DNA of 64,000 nucleotides from Paenibacillus sp. JNUCC32 (GTDB lineage Bacteria > Bacillota > Bacilli > Paenibacillales > Paenibacillaceae), in the NCBI RefSeq assembly GCF_014863545.1, contig NZ_CP062260.1, forward strand, positions 6,749,001 through 6,813,000, given 5' to 3'. Shown piece after piece: positions 19,001 through 27,670 of the stretch (position 1 is its first letter; every line of letters begins with the position of its first letter). The position numbers were made by a program, and so were the translations under genes. A model generated the notes under the pieces. The model did no database searches. It had not been told where the DNA came from and saw only the letters and a program-made list of their open reading frames with translations.

Positions 19001-20994
19001 TTCACGGGTGCATTGTTCCAAGTCAGTTGGCTTTCGCTCCAGGCTATATCCTCGATCCCGTAGAGGGAGAGCTCAAGATCCGTGTTGCTGGTGCCTTTTT
19101 TCGCGGCGACCTGGAATTCGTACCGGTAATCGGGATCGCTCAGGGTGGAAGCATCGAATTTGAAATAGACATACCTTTTGTTGGTTGTACCGGATGAAAC
19201 GCTAAACAAACCGACGCTTGTGCCTGTAGCGGAATTGATATTGGCGTCCGGTTTGGAGCTGTCGATCAACGCATCGTCCGAGGGCTCCAAACGGCCAACC
19301 TCAACGGGGATGCCCGTTGAAGGATCAGTCGGGTCGGTGGGATCGGTCGGATCCGTCGGATCAGGAGGCGTGTAGCCGTCTTTGTAGAGAATCGGCGTCG
19401 TGACCTCCAGATTCTTCACGTGCTGCTCCATGAAGGCCCAAGCCTCCGCATCCGCGGTTGTTTTGGCTTCTCCGGTAAAGCCGTGGCCTTGGCCGGGAAC
19501 GATTTCGAAATCGACCACAGGAACGCCGGCTGCCGTCAATTGATTGGCGAAGGTGACGCTGTCGGTATAAGGGATGGTGGCGTCCGCGTCTCCATGCCGA
19601 ATCCAGAACGGCGGATCATCGGGAGTGGCGTACGTTCCGGGCATGGCAAGCCGTGCTTCAATCGGGACGGACAGGGCGTTATGCCCGCCGAGCAGCTTCG
19701 TGACCGAACTGTACCGGTCGGCAAAATCGGTCGTGAAATCGGCAGGTCCGTACCAGTCCACCACGGCCTGCACCTTGGTGGAGTATTCCGGCCAGCCTCC
19801 GGTCCCTTCGATATCAGGCAGATGTACCGTATCCCCGGTATCCAGCGTGACCGTGTCCTCCAGGGTCAGGTCTCCCGTCGTTCCGAGCAGGGAAGCGAGA
19901 TGCCCTCCCGCCGAAGTGCCCCAGACGCCGATTCGGCTCGGATCGATGTGGTATTGCTCGGCGTGGGCCCGCAAATAACGGATGGCCAGCTTCACGTCTT
20001 GAATTTGGGCCGGGTAAGGCGCTTCGGGAGTTAGACGGTAGCTTAAGGAAACGCCGATATACCCGCGTTTAAGGACATAGTTGCAGATGCTGCCCAATGC
20101 GTTTTTGCGGTCGCCCTTGTTCCAGCCTCCGCCGTGAATGTAGATCATGACCGGCATGGGCTCGGCCGGGGGAGTGCTCGGAACGGCGATGGACGTATAG
20201 AGGTCCCGGTCGCCGGCTTTGCCGATCAAAACGTCCTCATAGAGGGTTACGCCTTCCGGAGCAGGGTATGGGCCGGTTTCGGCCGGCGGGGGTTCAGGCA
20301 CGGGATCGATCGCAGGCGGAATGCCCGGGATGGCCTGACCGGACAGCGAGACGCTGTCGATATACATATTGGCGTTCATCGGATCACCTACCCGGAACTG
20401 GATTCGCACGTTCGGATTGCTGTTCGCTTCCGGCGGCAGCGTCCAGGTTTTTAACGTGTTGGATTCGCTGCGCGGCGCTTCAGGAGTTCCCGGGGCCAGC
20501 TTGAAATCCTCCAGCAGGCTCCAGGTCGCGCCTTCGTCGCCGGACCACTCTGCCACGATGCTTCCGCTGACATAAGAAGAGGCTCTCGTATAATAACTCA
20601 GCTTGATGTTGCCGTAACCCGTCGTATTGACGGGCAGATAGACGGAATCGGTCACGTCGATTTTCATGAGGTTCGGCATGGACGGCGCGCTGCCGGATAC
20701 GGAGGTCTTGGCTCTGCTTCCGCCTTCCCCGGTTTGAACCCAGGGCAGGGGAACAACGACTCCTCCGGTGGTGCCGTATCGCTCGGAATCGAAGTTATCG
20801 GAGAAGAATAGAACATCCGGACCTTCTGGCTCCGGTAGGGGATCGGAAGCTGAGGCAACAGATTCTGCCGCAAGATCGAATTCTGCAACAGATTGTGCAG
20901 ATATAACAGGAAGCTGCCCTGGGGATGCCATGACGCTCATGGTTATGAGCAGGCAGAGGACTAGGCATGAGAACCGGTAAAGTTTCTTCTTCAA
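16030..20994 (-). CDS. Secreted multidomain esterase / beta-helix polysaccharide enzyme
   Basis: About 1654 residues. The TTG start at 20994 has GAGGGA seven bases upstream and leads into a signal peptide (LKKKLYRFSCLVLCLLITMS); the in-frame ATG at 21075 lacks a ribosome site. Visible domains: jelly-roll-like (45-225); alpha/beta hydrolase (245-545) with HGGG oxyanion segment, GTSAGG nucleophile near 360, then HGDAD and GHGF; a DPT-repeat linker near 548; DNRLRE/CBM96-like (570-740); Fn3 (745-835); F5/8-type CBM32 (845-975); pectate-lyase-superfamily beta-helix beginning NVVDYGADP near 1020 and running to about 1480; a C-terminal bacterial Ig-like region. The fusion suggests deacetylation plus cleavage or epimerisation of one polysaccharide. 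With an alginate lyase next door, alginate (a PL31-like helix?) is the best guess; the substrate is inference. Confidence 0.85.
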   Translation of the reverse strand: MKKKLYRFSCLVLCLLITMSVMASPGQLPVISAQSVAEFDLAAESVASASDPLPEPEGPDVLFFSDNFDSERYGTTGGVVVPLPWVQTGEGGSRAKTSVSGSAPSMPNLMKIDVTDSVYLPVNTTGYGNIKLSYYTRASSYVSGSIVAEWSGDEGATWSLLEDFKLAPGTPEAPRSESNTLKTWTLPPEANSNPNVRIQFRVGDPMNANMYIDSVSLSGQAIPGIPPAIDPVPEPPPAETGPYPAPEGVTLYEDVLIGKAGDRDLYTSIAVPSTPPAEPMPVMIYIHGGGWNKGDRKNALGSICNYVLKRGYIGVSLSYRLTPEAPYPAQIQDVKLAIRYLRAHAEQYHIDPSRIGVWGTSAGGHLASLLGTTGDLTLEDTVTLDTGDTVHLPDIEGTGGWPEYSTKVQAVVDWYGPADFTTDFADRYSSVTKLLGGHNALSVPIEARLAMPGTYATPDDPPFWIRHGDADATIPYTDSVTFANQLTAAGVPVVDFEIVPGQGHGFTGEAKTTADAEAWAFMEQHVKNLEVTTPILYKDGYTPPDPTDPTDPTDPTDPSTGIPVEVGRLEPSDDALIDSSKPDANINSATGTSVGLFSVSSGTTNKRYVYFKFDASTLSDPDYRYEFQVAAKKGTSNTDLELSLYGIEDIAWSESQLTWNNAPVNVLDPNAYIGSFTVQAENGGRPEVYSVDVTDYVRSHLTDGSVSFLLADATHTGVSVNIYTKEANGSSNPRPAMVVSEWVDSSQDTTPPSWPDGSRLSIGSIGEDYVHLSWPTAEDNKIVAKYNVYQNGVKVMELGSDITRHEAEGLSPHTEYSYKVEAVDAAENVSPVPLTLQVTTLSAPLAPWPVASVTASGSDGNIEDNTLDQNLYTRWSAAGDGPWIMYDLGEARDIGYLGIAFYKGDVRATKIDIEASDDGVTWSSLFNGSSSGTTTAMQAFDVPDTNARYVRLTGRGNSDGSAYTSLTEVHIYPPFASGDTPVAIIPDFVPQPPEGTVPFTVPGMKNADGSDHPVHQAFAATGRTLNVVDYGADPADNATDDRPAIQRAMDEALPGDEVFFPNGVYNLNSTPDGLTNLMLKSEVNLRGESQNGAILKTSLNKVRNSTMLRSAKQHDLTISNLTLTSAWDGQYTTDHRINNPDAGGPDMMVIAANYGEAPSYNITIDGVTIEKFSRMGVRIENSHDIVVRNTTFRNATDLGPGGAGYGVSIQGVPKVDRNGFSNDTRWNLVEDSSFEGPYLRHGALIQYVAHNNVIRHSEFHQVRLDAIDLHGELEYFNEIHDNLITDMPYGGGIGIGNTGGTAPTNHSKSGPQNYIHDNTIRNAREGIVVSMGSPDTIIENNRIENTVDIPNAAGINILNGPGTIIKGNTIRQNTAEHYWGILLEHDNGDTNAGGIGAGDPENVQILDNVITGNSNGIQLQAGKNIKLSGNTLDNIGENFTAAPDVTYTDLTVGLEYSTTAPTNGDVVAALVSESPITVTNNGGSPTYRFTENGSFTFEYADEDGNEGTLTATVSNIDKIAPVLKVTLSPSVLKAPNRKMVDIRASLESSDEGSGVASIVLTSITIESAGGKGDSRDIQGISIEKDKDASNSESKGKGGDQGPDVQDAEFGTHDTHFRLRAEKSARGQSRIYTVTYTVTDHAGNQADAVRTVRVK
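19322..19370 (-). repeat. Short tandem repeat encoding a DPT linker
   Basis: About five 9-base units of the form GAYCCNACN on the minus strand encode (Asp-Pro-Thr)n between the esterase and DNRLRE domains. Such in-frame repeats make flexible, O-glycosylatable linkers in secreted Paenibacillus enzymes and can change length by slippage. Confidence 0.8.
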
Positions 20995-21093
20995 CGTTTC
21001 ATCCCTCGCTTTTCGATTGGTAGTTGAAGCGTGTTTAAGAACGCCCGGAAGCAGGCGCTGGACTGTCCCGGGCATCGGATGGACAAGTGGAAG

Positions 21094-22413
21094 CTACGGA
21101 TGCATGTGCGTTAGTGAGAAGAAGGTGGCTTTGACATGGTCGGATTGATCGGAGGTGGTATCGGATTTGTTCTGGTTATAGACGCCTGCTTTGAAGTAAA
21201 GATATTTATCGTTGTAACCGCTTGGGAGGGTATGGTTCACGGTGGTGGCCGATCCGCCCTCCGGGATTACTTTTACCGTCATGAGCAGTCCGGTCACCTT
21301 GATTTCATAGCTCCATGTCTGGCCGAGGGCAATGCCGTTTACAGGGTTAAGCTGGTTCGGTCCGCCGAGTATGTTCACCCAGGTGTTGTTGTTGTCCAGA
21401 TCATCGGTCCCAAAATAAACCGCACCTCTGCTGTCCGAAGGACGCTTGTGGTAATAAAGCCGTATCGGCTCGGTGCTGGGGCCATGGATTTGCCCGACCA
21501 CGACGCGGCCGATTTTATCGGCTTCGTTACCGCTGACGGATACACGATCCACGCGTAAGGTAGCCTTCATCGTTCCATCCACGCCGCCGGCCTGCGACTT
21601 TATGGATGGGGAGGAGGTAGAGGTTACCCAATTATTGGCCCATGAGGAGGCGCTGTTCGTCGACGGATTCAGCATTTCCCGAAGCTCGGAGCGGGTGTAG
21701 GTACTGTTCGTGGTGGTCTCGCCGATATTAGGGGATGTGAATACCATGCCGCCGGTGACGGGATCGGTATAGAACCAATCCGGATGCTCATAGCCGCCGG
21801 CGAGTGCGCTAGCTGGAATCTCGGACGCGTCAGGCAGGGTGATTTTCCACTTGGTTAGGTCAAAATTGCCCGAAGGGGGTTTAGCCGGGTCAAGGTTTCC
21901 GCTTCCTCCATCCGTAGTACCTCCCCAAATTTCGACCTCTGTGTAACTGTTCCAGTCATTTGAGGTGTTGCCGTAGCCCACAATGCGTACATACCGGGCT
22001 TCAGCGACGGGGATGGAGAAGGATTGCAGCTGGTTGTTTTGAGCGCTAGTGACAGCGTTCCGTGCTTGAAGCCAGTTGGAGCCATCCGATGAGGTTTGAA
22101 TATCGAAGGTGAATGTGCGCGTGTCTCCGTTGTAAAACGCGATCTTGACCAGTGAAACCGGTTGGGCGGACCCAAGATCCAGCCTCAGCCAAGTGCCGTC
22201 GCCTTCGCCGGACCAGCGTGTGCTAAGACTGCCGTCCACCGCTTTCGATGCATCGCAAGCACAGCGGGTGTCGTAGCTGCTGGCCGATGCGGAAGCCGGG
22301 TACTTGCTCTCATTAGCTGCGACACTCTGTCCTTCAAATAGACCAGCAAGCAGCATGGCTGCACTGATCAGGCAGAAAGTCATTTTTTTGGATAAAGCAA
22401 ACCTTCGTTTCAC
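21094..22413 (-). CDS. Alginate lyase PL7 with CBM32, secreted
   Basis: A 439-residue secreted protein: signal peptide (MKRRFALSKKMTFCLISAAM, then LLAGLFEGQSVAA), CBM32/F5-8 type module (about 35-165), short linker, and PL7 alginate lyase domain (about 185-439). The three family-defining motifs are present: RSEL near 243, QIH near 305 and YFKAGVYNQ near 407, which carry the catalytic Arg, His/Gln and Tyr. In PL7 the QIH form is linked to guluronate-containing blocks. It lies upstream of the multidomain gene in the same direction with about 100 bases between, and a cre-like site precedes it. Confidence 0.92.
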   Translation of the reverse strand: MKRRFALSKKMTFCLISAAMLLAGLFEGQSVAANESKYPASASASSYDTRCACDASKAVDGSLSTRWSGEGDGTWLRLDLGSAQPVSLVKIAFYNGDTRTFTFDIQTSSDGSNWLQARNAVTSAQNNQLQSFSIPVAEARYVRIVGYGNTSNDWNSYTEVEIWGGTTDGGSGNLDPAKPPSGNFDLTKWKITLPDASEIPASALAGGYEHPDWFYTDPVTGGMVFTSPNIGETTTNSTYTRSELREMLNPSTNSASSWANNWVTSTSSPSIKSQAGGVDGTMKATLRVDRVSVSGNEADKIGRVVVGQIHGPSTEPIRLYYHKRPSDSRGAVYFGTDDLDNNNTWVNILGGPNQLNPVNGIALGQTWSYEIKVTGLLMTVKVIPEGGSATTVNHTLPSGYNDKYLYFKAGVYNQNKSDTTSDQSDHVKATFFSLTHMHP

Positions 22414-22490
22414 GGCGATCCCTCCCGTAGGTTGATGTAATCGTTAATAAATATCATTTCCCTCCTTTCTGCGGTGCGCTTCAGACTGGC

Positions 22491-22504
22491 ATGACAGCGC
22501 TTAC
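22491..22504 (-). promoter_or_regulatory. Catabolite-responsive (cre-like) site before the alginate lyase
   Basis: On the minus strand GGTAAGCGCTGTCA matches the B. subtilis cre consensus TGWAANCGNTNWCA at 13 of 14 positions (first base differs). It lies 78 bases before the lyase ATG, a usual distance for CcpA repression of secreted carbohydrate genes. Confidence 0.6.
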
Positions 22505-22830
22505 CTAAAACGTAGCAAGAATGTGCGCACAGGTCTTGTGTTAATCCTATAAGTACTTGGTATTTTTGCATAATGGGAGGATTTATTGCGCCTTCTGCCC
22601 TCCCGCAGCTTTCCTGGATGATGAAGCATCGTGTATTTGGATATCGTCACACCTGACTCGGACAGGAAATATCTTGTTTCGCGATAACGGATAGGATGAG
22701 CCGGGTATACAATGAGGGAACAGGCGGAAAGGGAATAACATTTTTCTTCGGATGCCGTATGGCATATAATCTAAAGAACGAACGATTCCGAATCGACCTT
22801 AAATAGATAAAAAAAACAGGAGTGGGACAA
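22505..22830 (+). other. Intergenic region before dgt
   Basis: The 417-base gap between the divergent lyase and dGTPase genes holds the cre-like site at its left end. A TATAAT at 22765-22770 could be the dgt -10 box, but no good -35 is seen. No open frame with a ribosome site and no stable hairpin with a T run was found. Confidence 0.4.
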
Positions 22831-24246
22831 ATGACACTGAAGGAGCTTAGAGAGCATCGCCAATATCCGGAGCAAACGAAGTCGGATGCTTCGCGCGCGG
22901 TATACGAGCGGGATTATTCGCGCCTGATCCATTCGCCGACGTTCCGCAGGCTGCAAGGAAAATCGCAGGTATTCGGCGCCGGCACCGGCGATTACTACCG
23001 GACGCGCTTAACGCATTCGCTTGAGGTGGCGCAGATTGCGAGAGAAGCGGCACGGAGCCTGACGCGTCTTTATCCCGAAGTGCTGCCGGAGCAGGCCGAG
23101 AACGCAGGGCTGATGATTGATCCCGAGGTGGTGGAATGCGCGGCGATCGCCCATGATTTCGGGCATCCTCCGTTCGGCCATAAGGGCGAAGAGGTGCTGC
23201 AGGGCATTCTGGAGAAGCTCATTGACCGCAGGACCGAGAAGGAGCTGACGCGCCAGCCCGGTACGCCGACACCGGAGCAGGCGGCCGAGGTGCAGCAGGC
23301 CATGCGGCGCAAATATGAGCATTTTGAAGGGAACGCGCACAATTTCCGGCTGATCATGTTTTTGGAGAAAAGAGAGAACGTAAACGGCCTCAACCTGTCG
23401 GATGCGGTGCTGCTTGGCATCAACAAATATCCGTTCTCCGGCCTGGATAATCCCAAGGGGATGTACCGGCATGAATGGGAATACATCTCCCATATCCGGA
23501 ATGAGTGGCAAATACCCGGAACGCACAGAACGCTGGAAGCGCAGCTTATGGATCTGTGCGATGACATCGCGTATTCCGCGCACGATCTGGAGGATGGCAT
23601 CAAAGCCGGGAAGATTGAGGTGCACGAGCACTTTTTGCGGGACAGCCATCTCAACAAGTTGATCGTGCAGAAGATCATGACGCTGGAAGACGAGGTGTGG
23701 AAGGGATGGACCAAGGAGCAGATCCAGCCGAAGGTGGATTTGGTGCTGGACGAGTTTTTGAAAATATGGAACGAAAAAATGCCGACCTGCGAGAATGATT
23801 ATTCACGCACCCGGCGCGAGGTCAAGGCCTACTGGGTCAGCCTGTTTGTGGGCAGCCTTGGCGTGATCGCGAACGGGGATTGGAAAAAGGTCACGTTTGT
23901 CAAAGACGGCGTGGAAGACGAGGATATGCTGCGAACGGTCAGCGTCCTGAAAAGTTTCGCCTGGGTGACCATGATTCGCGACCTGCGGGTTCAGCGCCTG
24001 CAGAAGCGCAGCGAATGGATCATCAAGCGCTTGTGGGATGCCTTTCTGGATCCTGTCGCTTCAACGGCGATCATTCCATCCGACTGGCTCCAGCGATACG
24101 AAGCGGACCAGAAGCGGGCGAATCCGATCTGGACGTGGGAGCATATGGTGATTGATTATATCGCAGGGATGACGGACGCTTTTGCCGAGAAAATCTATAA
24201 CGAGTTGTACGGACTCAAGGTAGGTTCGATCTATGATTTGGATTAG
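22831..24246 (+). CDS. dgt: Deoxyguanosinetriphosphate triphosphohydrolase (dGTPase)
   Basis: A 471-residue HD-domain dNTP triphosphohydrolase that splits dGTP into deoxyguanosine and triphosphate. The ATG at 22831 follows CAGGAGTGGG; the in-frame GTG at 22822 is too close to that site. The N-terminal FRRLQGKSQVFGAGTGDYYR leads into THSLEVAQIAREAAR (His near 62) and AHDFGHPPFGHKGE (HD pair near 107-108), the metal ligands of the dGTPase type-1 family. It is full length. The oxidoreductase gene follows after 24 bases, probably in one transcript. Confidence 0.95.
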   Translation: MTLKELREHRQYPEQTKSDASRAVYERDYSRLIHSPTFRRLQGKSQVFGAGTGDYYRTRLTHSLEVAQIAREAARSLTRLYPEVLPEQAENAGLMIDPEVVECAAIAHDFGHPPFGHKGEEVLQGILEKLIDRRTEKELTRQPGTPTPEQAAEVQQAMRRKYEHFEGNAHNFRLIMFLEKRENVNGLNLSDAVLLGINKYPFSGLDNPKGMYRHEWEYISHIRNEWQIPGTHRTLEAQLMDLCDDIAYSAHDLEDGIKAGKIEVHEHFLRDSHLNKLIVQKIMTLEDEVWKGWTKEQIQPKVDLVLDEFLKIWNEKMPTCENDYSRTRREVKAYWVSLFVGSLGVIANGDWKKVTFVKDGVEDEDMLRTVSVLKSFAWVTMIRDLRVQRLQKRSEWIIKRLWDAFLDPVASTAIIPSDWLQRYEADQKRANPIWTWEHMVIDYIAGMTDAFAEKIYNELYGLKVGSIYDLD

Positions 24247-24270
24247 TAACGGCGATACAAGGGGGATTGC

Positions 24271-25212
24271 ATGAATAGCCAATTGAAACTGAGCGTGCTT
24301 GATCTGGTTCCGCGATGGGGAGAGAGCTCGTTCGAAGAAGCCTTGCAGCAAGCGGTGATACTGGCGCAGTCTGCGGAACAATGGGGCTACGGGCGATACT
24401 GGGCAGCGGAGCATCATGATCTGGAGCACCTGTCCTGTGCGTCGCCCGAGATCCTGCTGTCCCATATCGGCGCCCGAACAACGCGCATCCGGCTTGGTTC
24501 CGGGGCCGTGCTGCTGCCCCATTACAGCCCGCTGAAGGTGGCGGAGAATTTTCGCATGCTGGCGGCGCTGTATCCCGGTCGCATCGATCTCGGGATCGGG
24601 CGGGCGCCGGGAGGTTCGGCCCATACGAGCATGGCGCTTAGCGGGAATTTCCTGGGGCATGTGGCGGATTTGCCGCAGCGAATTCGGGCTTTGACCGAAC
24701 TGCTGGAGGACCGGTATCGCTACGACGATGTGCCGGTGGCAGCCAAACCGGTACCTGCGGCGCAGCCGGTGATGTGGATGCTGGGCACGAATACGAAAGG
24801 TGCCGGGTATGCAGCCGAATTCGGGACGGGCTATGTATTCGGACAGTTTATGAGCGATACGGACGGGGCGGAGATTCTCCGTTCTTACAGGGAAGGCTTT
24901 CAGCCAAGCGCTGATCTGAGAGAACCGCGTGCGATGGTGGCGGTGAGCGTGATTTGCGCGGAGACGGAGGAGCAAGCAAGAAAGCTGGCCGCGTTAATTC
25001 CACGGCCTGGGGAGAGCGACCTTCCTTCGGAACCGACGGATTCCGATTCTTCCGGTCCATCCCGGAGGCTAATCATCGGCGCGCCTGCAAGCGTGCGAGA
25101 TAAGCTGCAGATGATGGCGGAAAAATACCGGTGCGACGAGTTCCTGGTCGTTACCCCCGTGAGCGATTACGATGCGCGGCTGGAATCGTATCGGCTGTTA
25201 ATGGGGCAGTAG
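24271..25212 (+). CDS. Luciferase-like FMN-dependent oxidoreductase
   Basis: A 313-residue member of the bacterial luciferase-like (LLM) superfamily, group of small MsnO8-type proteins. Recognisable parts are YWAAEHHD (about 49-56), a conserved metal/flavin-side motif, RIRLGSGAVLLPHYSPLKVA (about 77-96) and YPGRIDLGIGRAPGG (about 106-120). The middle part WMLGTNTKGAGYAAEFGTGY contacts FMN in relatives. The substrate is unknown. The stop is followed by the methyltransferase gene after 49 bases. Confidence 0.88.
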   Translation: MNSQLKLSVLDLVPRWGESSFEEALQQAVILAQSAEQWGYGRYWAAEHHDLEHLSCASPEILLSHIGARTTRIRLGSGAVLLPHYSPLKVAENFRMLAALYPGRIDLGIGRAPGGSAHTSMALSGNFLGHVADLPQRIRALTELLEDRYRYDDVPVAAKPVPAAQPVMWMLGTNTKGAGYAAEFGTGYVFGQFMSDTDGAEILRSYREGFQPSADLREPRAMVAVSVICAETEEQARKLAALIPRPGESDLPSEPTDSDSSGPSRRLIIGAPASVRDKLQMMAEKYRCDEFLVVTPVSDYDARLESYRLLMGQ

Positions 25213-25261
25213 CGACTGCTGCACACTGCTGCACATATATAATAGAAGAGAGACGAAATAC

Positions 25262-26242
25262 ATGAAGAATACGAACGACTATGACATGACCTTCGGTCCG
25301 TCCTCCATGAGCGATAAATCATCTTATCTGTATACGTATGCCTGTCATGAAACCGAGCGGGCGCTATGCTTGATGGAGCTGACGGAGCTGTTCGGTCAGG
25401 GGCCTGACGGTGCGGACTGGCTGGAAAGCGAGCGGCGGGTCGATCCGGATCGCAGCCCGTTCCTATCGGCCAGCCTTGACGTCAAGATGACTGGAGATTC
25501 CATCGAAAGCATCGCCGAGCAAGCAGGCCGCATTCGACTTAACCAAACGACCTTCAAAGTCGTCTGCCTTAAGGCGGGCGATCGTTTCAGCTATGATCAA
25601 TTGCGCGGTTTCGAACGGATGGTAGGTGGCCGAATCGAAGGAACGGCGCAGATGAAATCTCCGGATGTCACGCTCGGCCTGATATCCCTAAACGGAATCT
25701 GGCGATTGGGGGTATTGCACGAGCCTGAACGTGCCTGGCTGGAGCATAAGCGGAAGCCGCAAAATTATTCGACAGGGCTCAGCTCGAGGGTAGCCAGGGC
25801 GCTGGTCAATCTGGCCGTGCCTCGGATAAACGGTGCCACGCTCATGGATCCCTGCTGCGGAATGGGAAATGTATTGATCGAGGCATTCTCGATGGGAATC
25901 CCGGCCGAGGGCCGTGACATCAATCCGCTCGCGGTTCGGGGAGCGAGGGTGAATCTCCGGCACTACGGTTATGATGACAATAAAGTTGCCGTCCAGGACA
26001 TGAACACGCTGCATGGACATTATGATGCCGCTGTACTGGATTTGCCGTATAATCTGTGCTCCGTCTTTCCAGAGGATGAGCAGTTGCGGATGCTGAAAAG
26101 CTTACGCTGCTTGTCAGATCGTGCTGTCATCGTAAGTACGGAGCCGCTAAGAGAGCAGCTGACGGACACGGGGTGGAAGGTGCTTTCTCATTGCACGACC
26201 CGCAAGGGGAGCTTTGTAAGGGATATTTGGCTGTGCGAATAA
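25262..26242 (+). CDS. SAM-dependent RNA methyltransferase-like protein (TRM11/RlmL type)
   Basis: A 326-residue protein with an N-terminal THUMP-like region and a C-terminal Rossmann methyltransferase. Motif I is DPCCGMGNVLIEAF (about 197-210), the acidic loop is GRDINPLAVRGARVNL, and the catalytic motif IV is DLPYN, a variant of (D/N)PPY as in N2-guanine or N6-adenine RNA methyltransferases. RNA as substrate follows from the architecture; the target base is not known. The gene ends 13 bases before the convergent alkyltransferase-like gene. Confidence 0.82.
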   Translation: MKNTNDYDMTFGPSSMSDKSSYLYTYACHETERALCLMELTELFGQGPDGADWLESERRVDPDRSPFLSASLDVKMTGDSIESIAEQAGRIRLNQTTFKVVCLKAGDRFSYDQLRGFERMVGGRIEGTAQMKSPDVTLGLISLNGIWRLGVLHEPERAWLEHKRKPQNYSTGLSSRVARALVNLAVPRINGATLMDPCCGMGNVLIEAFSMGIPAEGRDINPLAVRGARVNLRHYGYDDNKVAVQDMNTLHGHYDAAVLDLPYNLCSVFPEDEQLRMLKSLRCLSDRAVIVSTEPLREQLTDTGWKVLSHCTTRKGSFVRDIWLCE

Positions 26243-26255
26243 ACGGCTCCCCGAT

Positions 26256-26567
26256 TTATTCGGCAGGATCATATCGATACTTCTCCAAATCAATGATGCC
26301 TTTGTGATTGACGGCAACACCTTCGTCCTGCAGATACAGCTCCTGCATGAGCCTGGACTCATCGTCTTGGATCGCGATTTCTCCTTTGGCGTTGATGACC
26401 CGATGCCACGGCAGCTTGTGAATATGACTGAGGGTGTGAAGTATTCTGACGACCTGCCGGGCGCCCCTGGGGCTGCCGGCCAGTCTGGCCACCTGTCCAT
26501 AAGTCATCACGTATCCTTCCGGAATGCTCTGAATCACTTCAATGACGCGTTTTGTAAACGGCTGCAT
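26256..26567 (-). CDS. Alkyltransferase-like protein (ATL), Cys-less MGMT relative
   Basis: A 103-residue protein with the DNA-binding fold of O6-methylguanine-DNA methyltransferase: IPEGYVMTYGQVARLAGSPR holds the winged-helix and the Arg finger. The active-site PCHR of true methyltransferases is PWHRVIN here, with Trp in place of the acceptor Cys. Proteins of this kind bind O6-alkylguanine and hand it to nucleotide excision repair without removing the alkyl group. Full length for an ATL. Confidence 0.92.
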   Translation of the reverse strand: MQPFTKRVIEVIQSIPEGYVMTYGQVARLAGSPRGARQVVRILHTLSHIHKLPWHRVINAKGEIAIQDDESRLMQELYLQDEGVAVNHKGIIDLEKYRYDPAE

Positions 26568-26603
26568 TTATGTGTGCTCACTCCATTTTCCATATAAATA
26601 AAA

Positions 26604-26648
26604 AGGGCGTCCCGACAGGCATGGAAAACCTCGGGACGTTCCTTTTTT
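26604..26648 (-). terminator. Bidirectional terminator
   Basis: CGTCCCGA (26608-26615) pairs with TCGGGACG (26631-26638). On the minus strand it is followed by CCCTTTTTATTT, ending the dehydrogenase transcript; on the plus strand TTCCTTTTTTT follows, so it may also stop read-through from the left. Confidence 0.85.
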
Positions 26649-26716
26649 TGACAAGCTCCTTAAACCAAGGCGTGGATCTAGATACGAAACGGTGCTTCAC
26701 GACTTGTTGCCTGGTC

Positions 26717-27670
26717 TTAGTACGACTTGCTGTAATCGATCACATTGCGGGATAACGGCTCTCCGTTTACGTAGTGCTTTAAATTCTCCAGGAAAATATC
26801 CACGGCACGCTCGCCGTATCGATCCGTATCGCCTGCCATGTGAGGCGTCATGATGACGTTGTCCAGGTTCCACAGCGGATGGTCCGCAGGAAGAGGCTCT
26901 TCCTCGAAGACATCCAGACCCGCGCCTGCCAAAGCTCCGGATTGCAGCGCTTGGACCATGTCGTCCGTGACCACGGTCTGGCCGCGGCCTACGTTCACGA
27001 AGAAGGCGGAGTCCTTCATCGCCGAGAATCTTGCCGTATTGAACAATCCGCGGGTTTCATCGGTCAGCGGCAGGATATTGACGATGTAATCGCCTTGCGC
27101 CAGTGCTTCATCGAGCTGATCGACCTTATACATCGATTCCACGTTAGGATCGGACTTGCCGGAGTTGCGGACCCCGACGGTCCGCATGCCGAACGCCTGG
27201 GCCATCCGTGCCGTATGGCTGCCGATTTGGCCGACGCCGACGATGACGATGGTTTTGCCGGCCAATTCCGTGAACGTGCCGGATGTATCCCACTTGTTGT
27301 TCGACTGCTGACGGATCGCGAGATGAAGGTTGCGGTTGAAGGCCAGGATCATCGCAAAAATATGCTCCGTGATCGGAACGCTATGTACGCCGCTGGCGTT
27401 GGTCAACTGAATGCCTTTTTCCTCTAGTTCCCGGAGCGGCATTTTATCCACCCCGGCCGACCAGGCTTGAATCCATTTGAGCTTACTGTCGGCGGACAAT
27501 ACCTCGTCCTGCATGGAGCGTGACCAGCCGATCATGATCTCGGCATTCCGAACGATGCTTCCCGTCAGCTCTTTCGCTTTTGTGACCAACAGGTCATAGT
27601 CGGGGGCAATCTCCTTGATTTTTTGCTGCTGCTCGGCGGTTAAGTCGTGTATGGCCACGATGTTCGGCAT
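26717..27670 (-). CDS. D-2-hydroxyacid dehydrogenase (NAD(P)-dependent)
   Basis: A 317-residue D-isomer 2-hydroxyacid dehydrogenase. The Rossmann motif is VGVGQIGSHTARMAQAFGMR (near 143-162). Family features further on are the FVNVGRGQTVVTDDMVQAL section carrying the substrate-site Arg region, and the His-bearing PLWNLDNVIMTPHMAG (near 268-283). An AGGAGGTAGT ribosome site lies just before the ATG. The natural 2-oxoacid is not deducible. Transcribed alone, ending at a clear terminator. Confidence 0.9.
   Translation of the reverse strand: MPNIVAIHDLTAEQQQKIKEIAPDYDLLVTKAKELTGSIVRNAEIMIGWSRSMQDEVLSADSKLKWIQAWSAGVDKMPLRELEEKGIQLTNASGVHSVPITEHIFAMILAFNRNLHLAIRQQSNNKWDTSGTFTELAGKTIVIVGVGQIGSHTARMAQAFGMRTVGVRNSGKSDPNVESMYKVDQLDEALAQGDYIVNILPLTDETRGLFNTARFSAMKDSAFFVNVGRGQTVVTDDMVQALQSGALAGAGLDVFEEEPLPADHPLWNLDNVIMTPHMAGDTDRYGERAVDIFLENLKHYVNGEPLSRNVIDYSKSY

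Noticed and set aside
19322..19370. Tandem repeat as CRISPR
   Set aside because: In-frame 9-base units without spacers, encoding a DPT linker.
20995..21075. ATG at 21075 as start of the multidomain secreted protein
   Set aside because: No ribosome site, and it would place 27 non-signal residues before the signal peptide; TTG 20994 has GAGGGA upstream.
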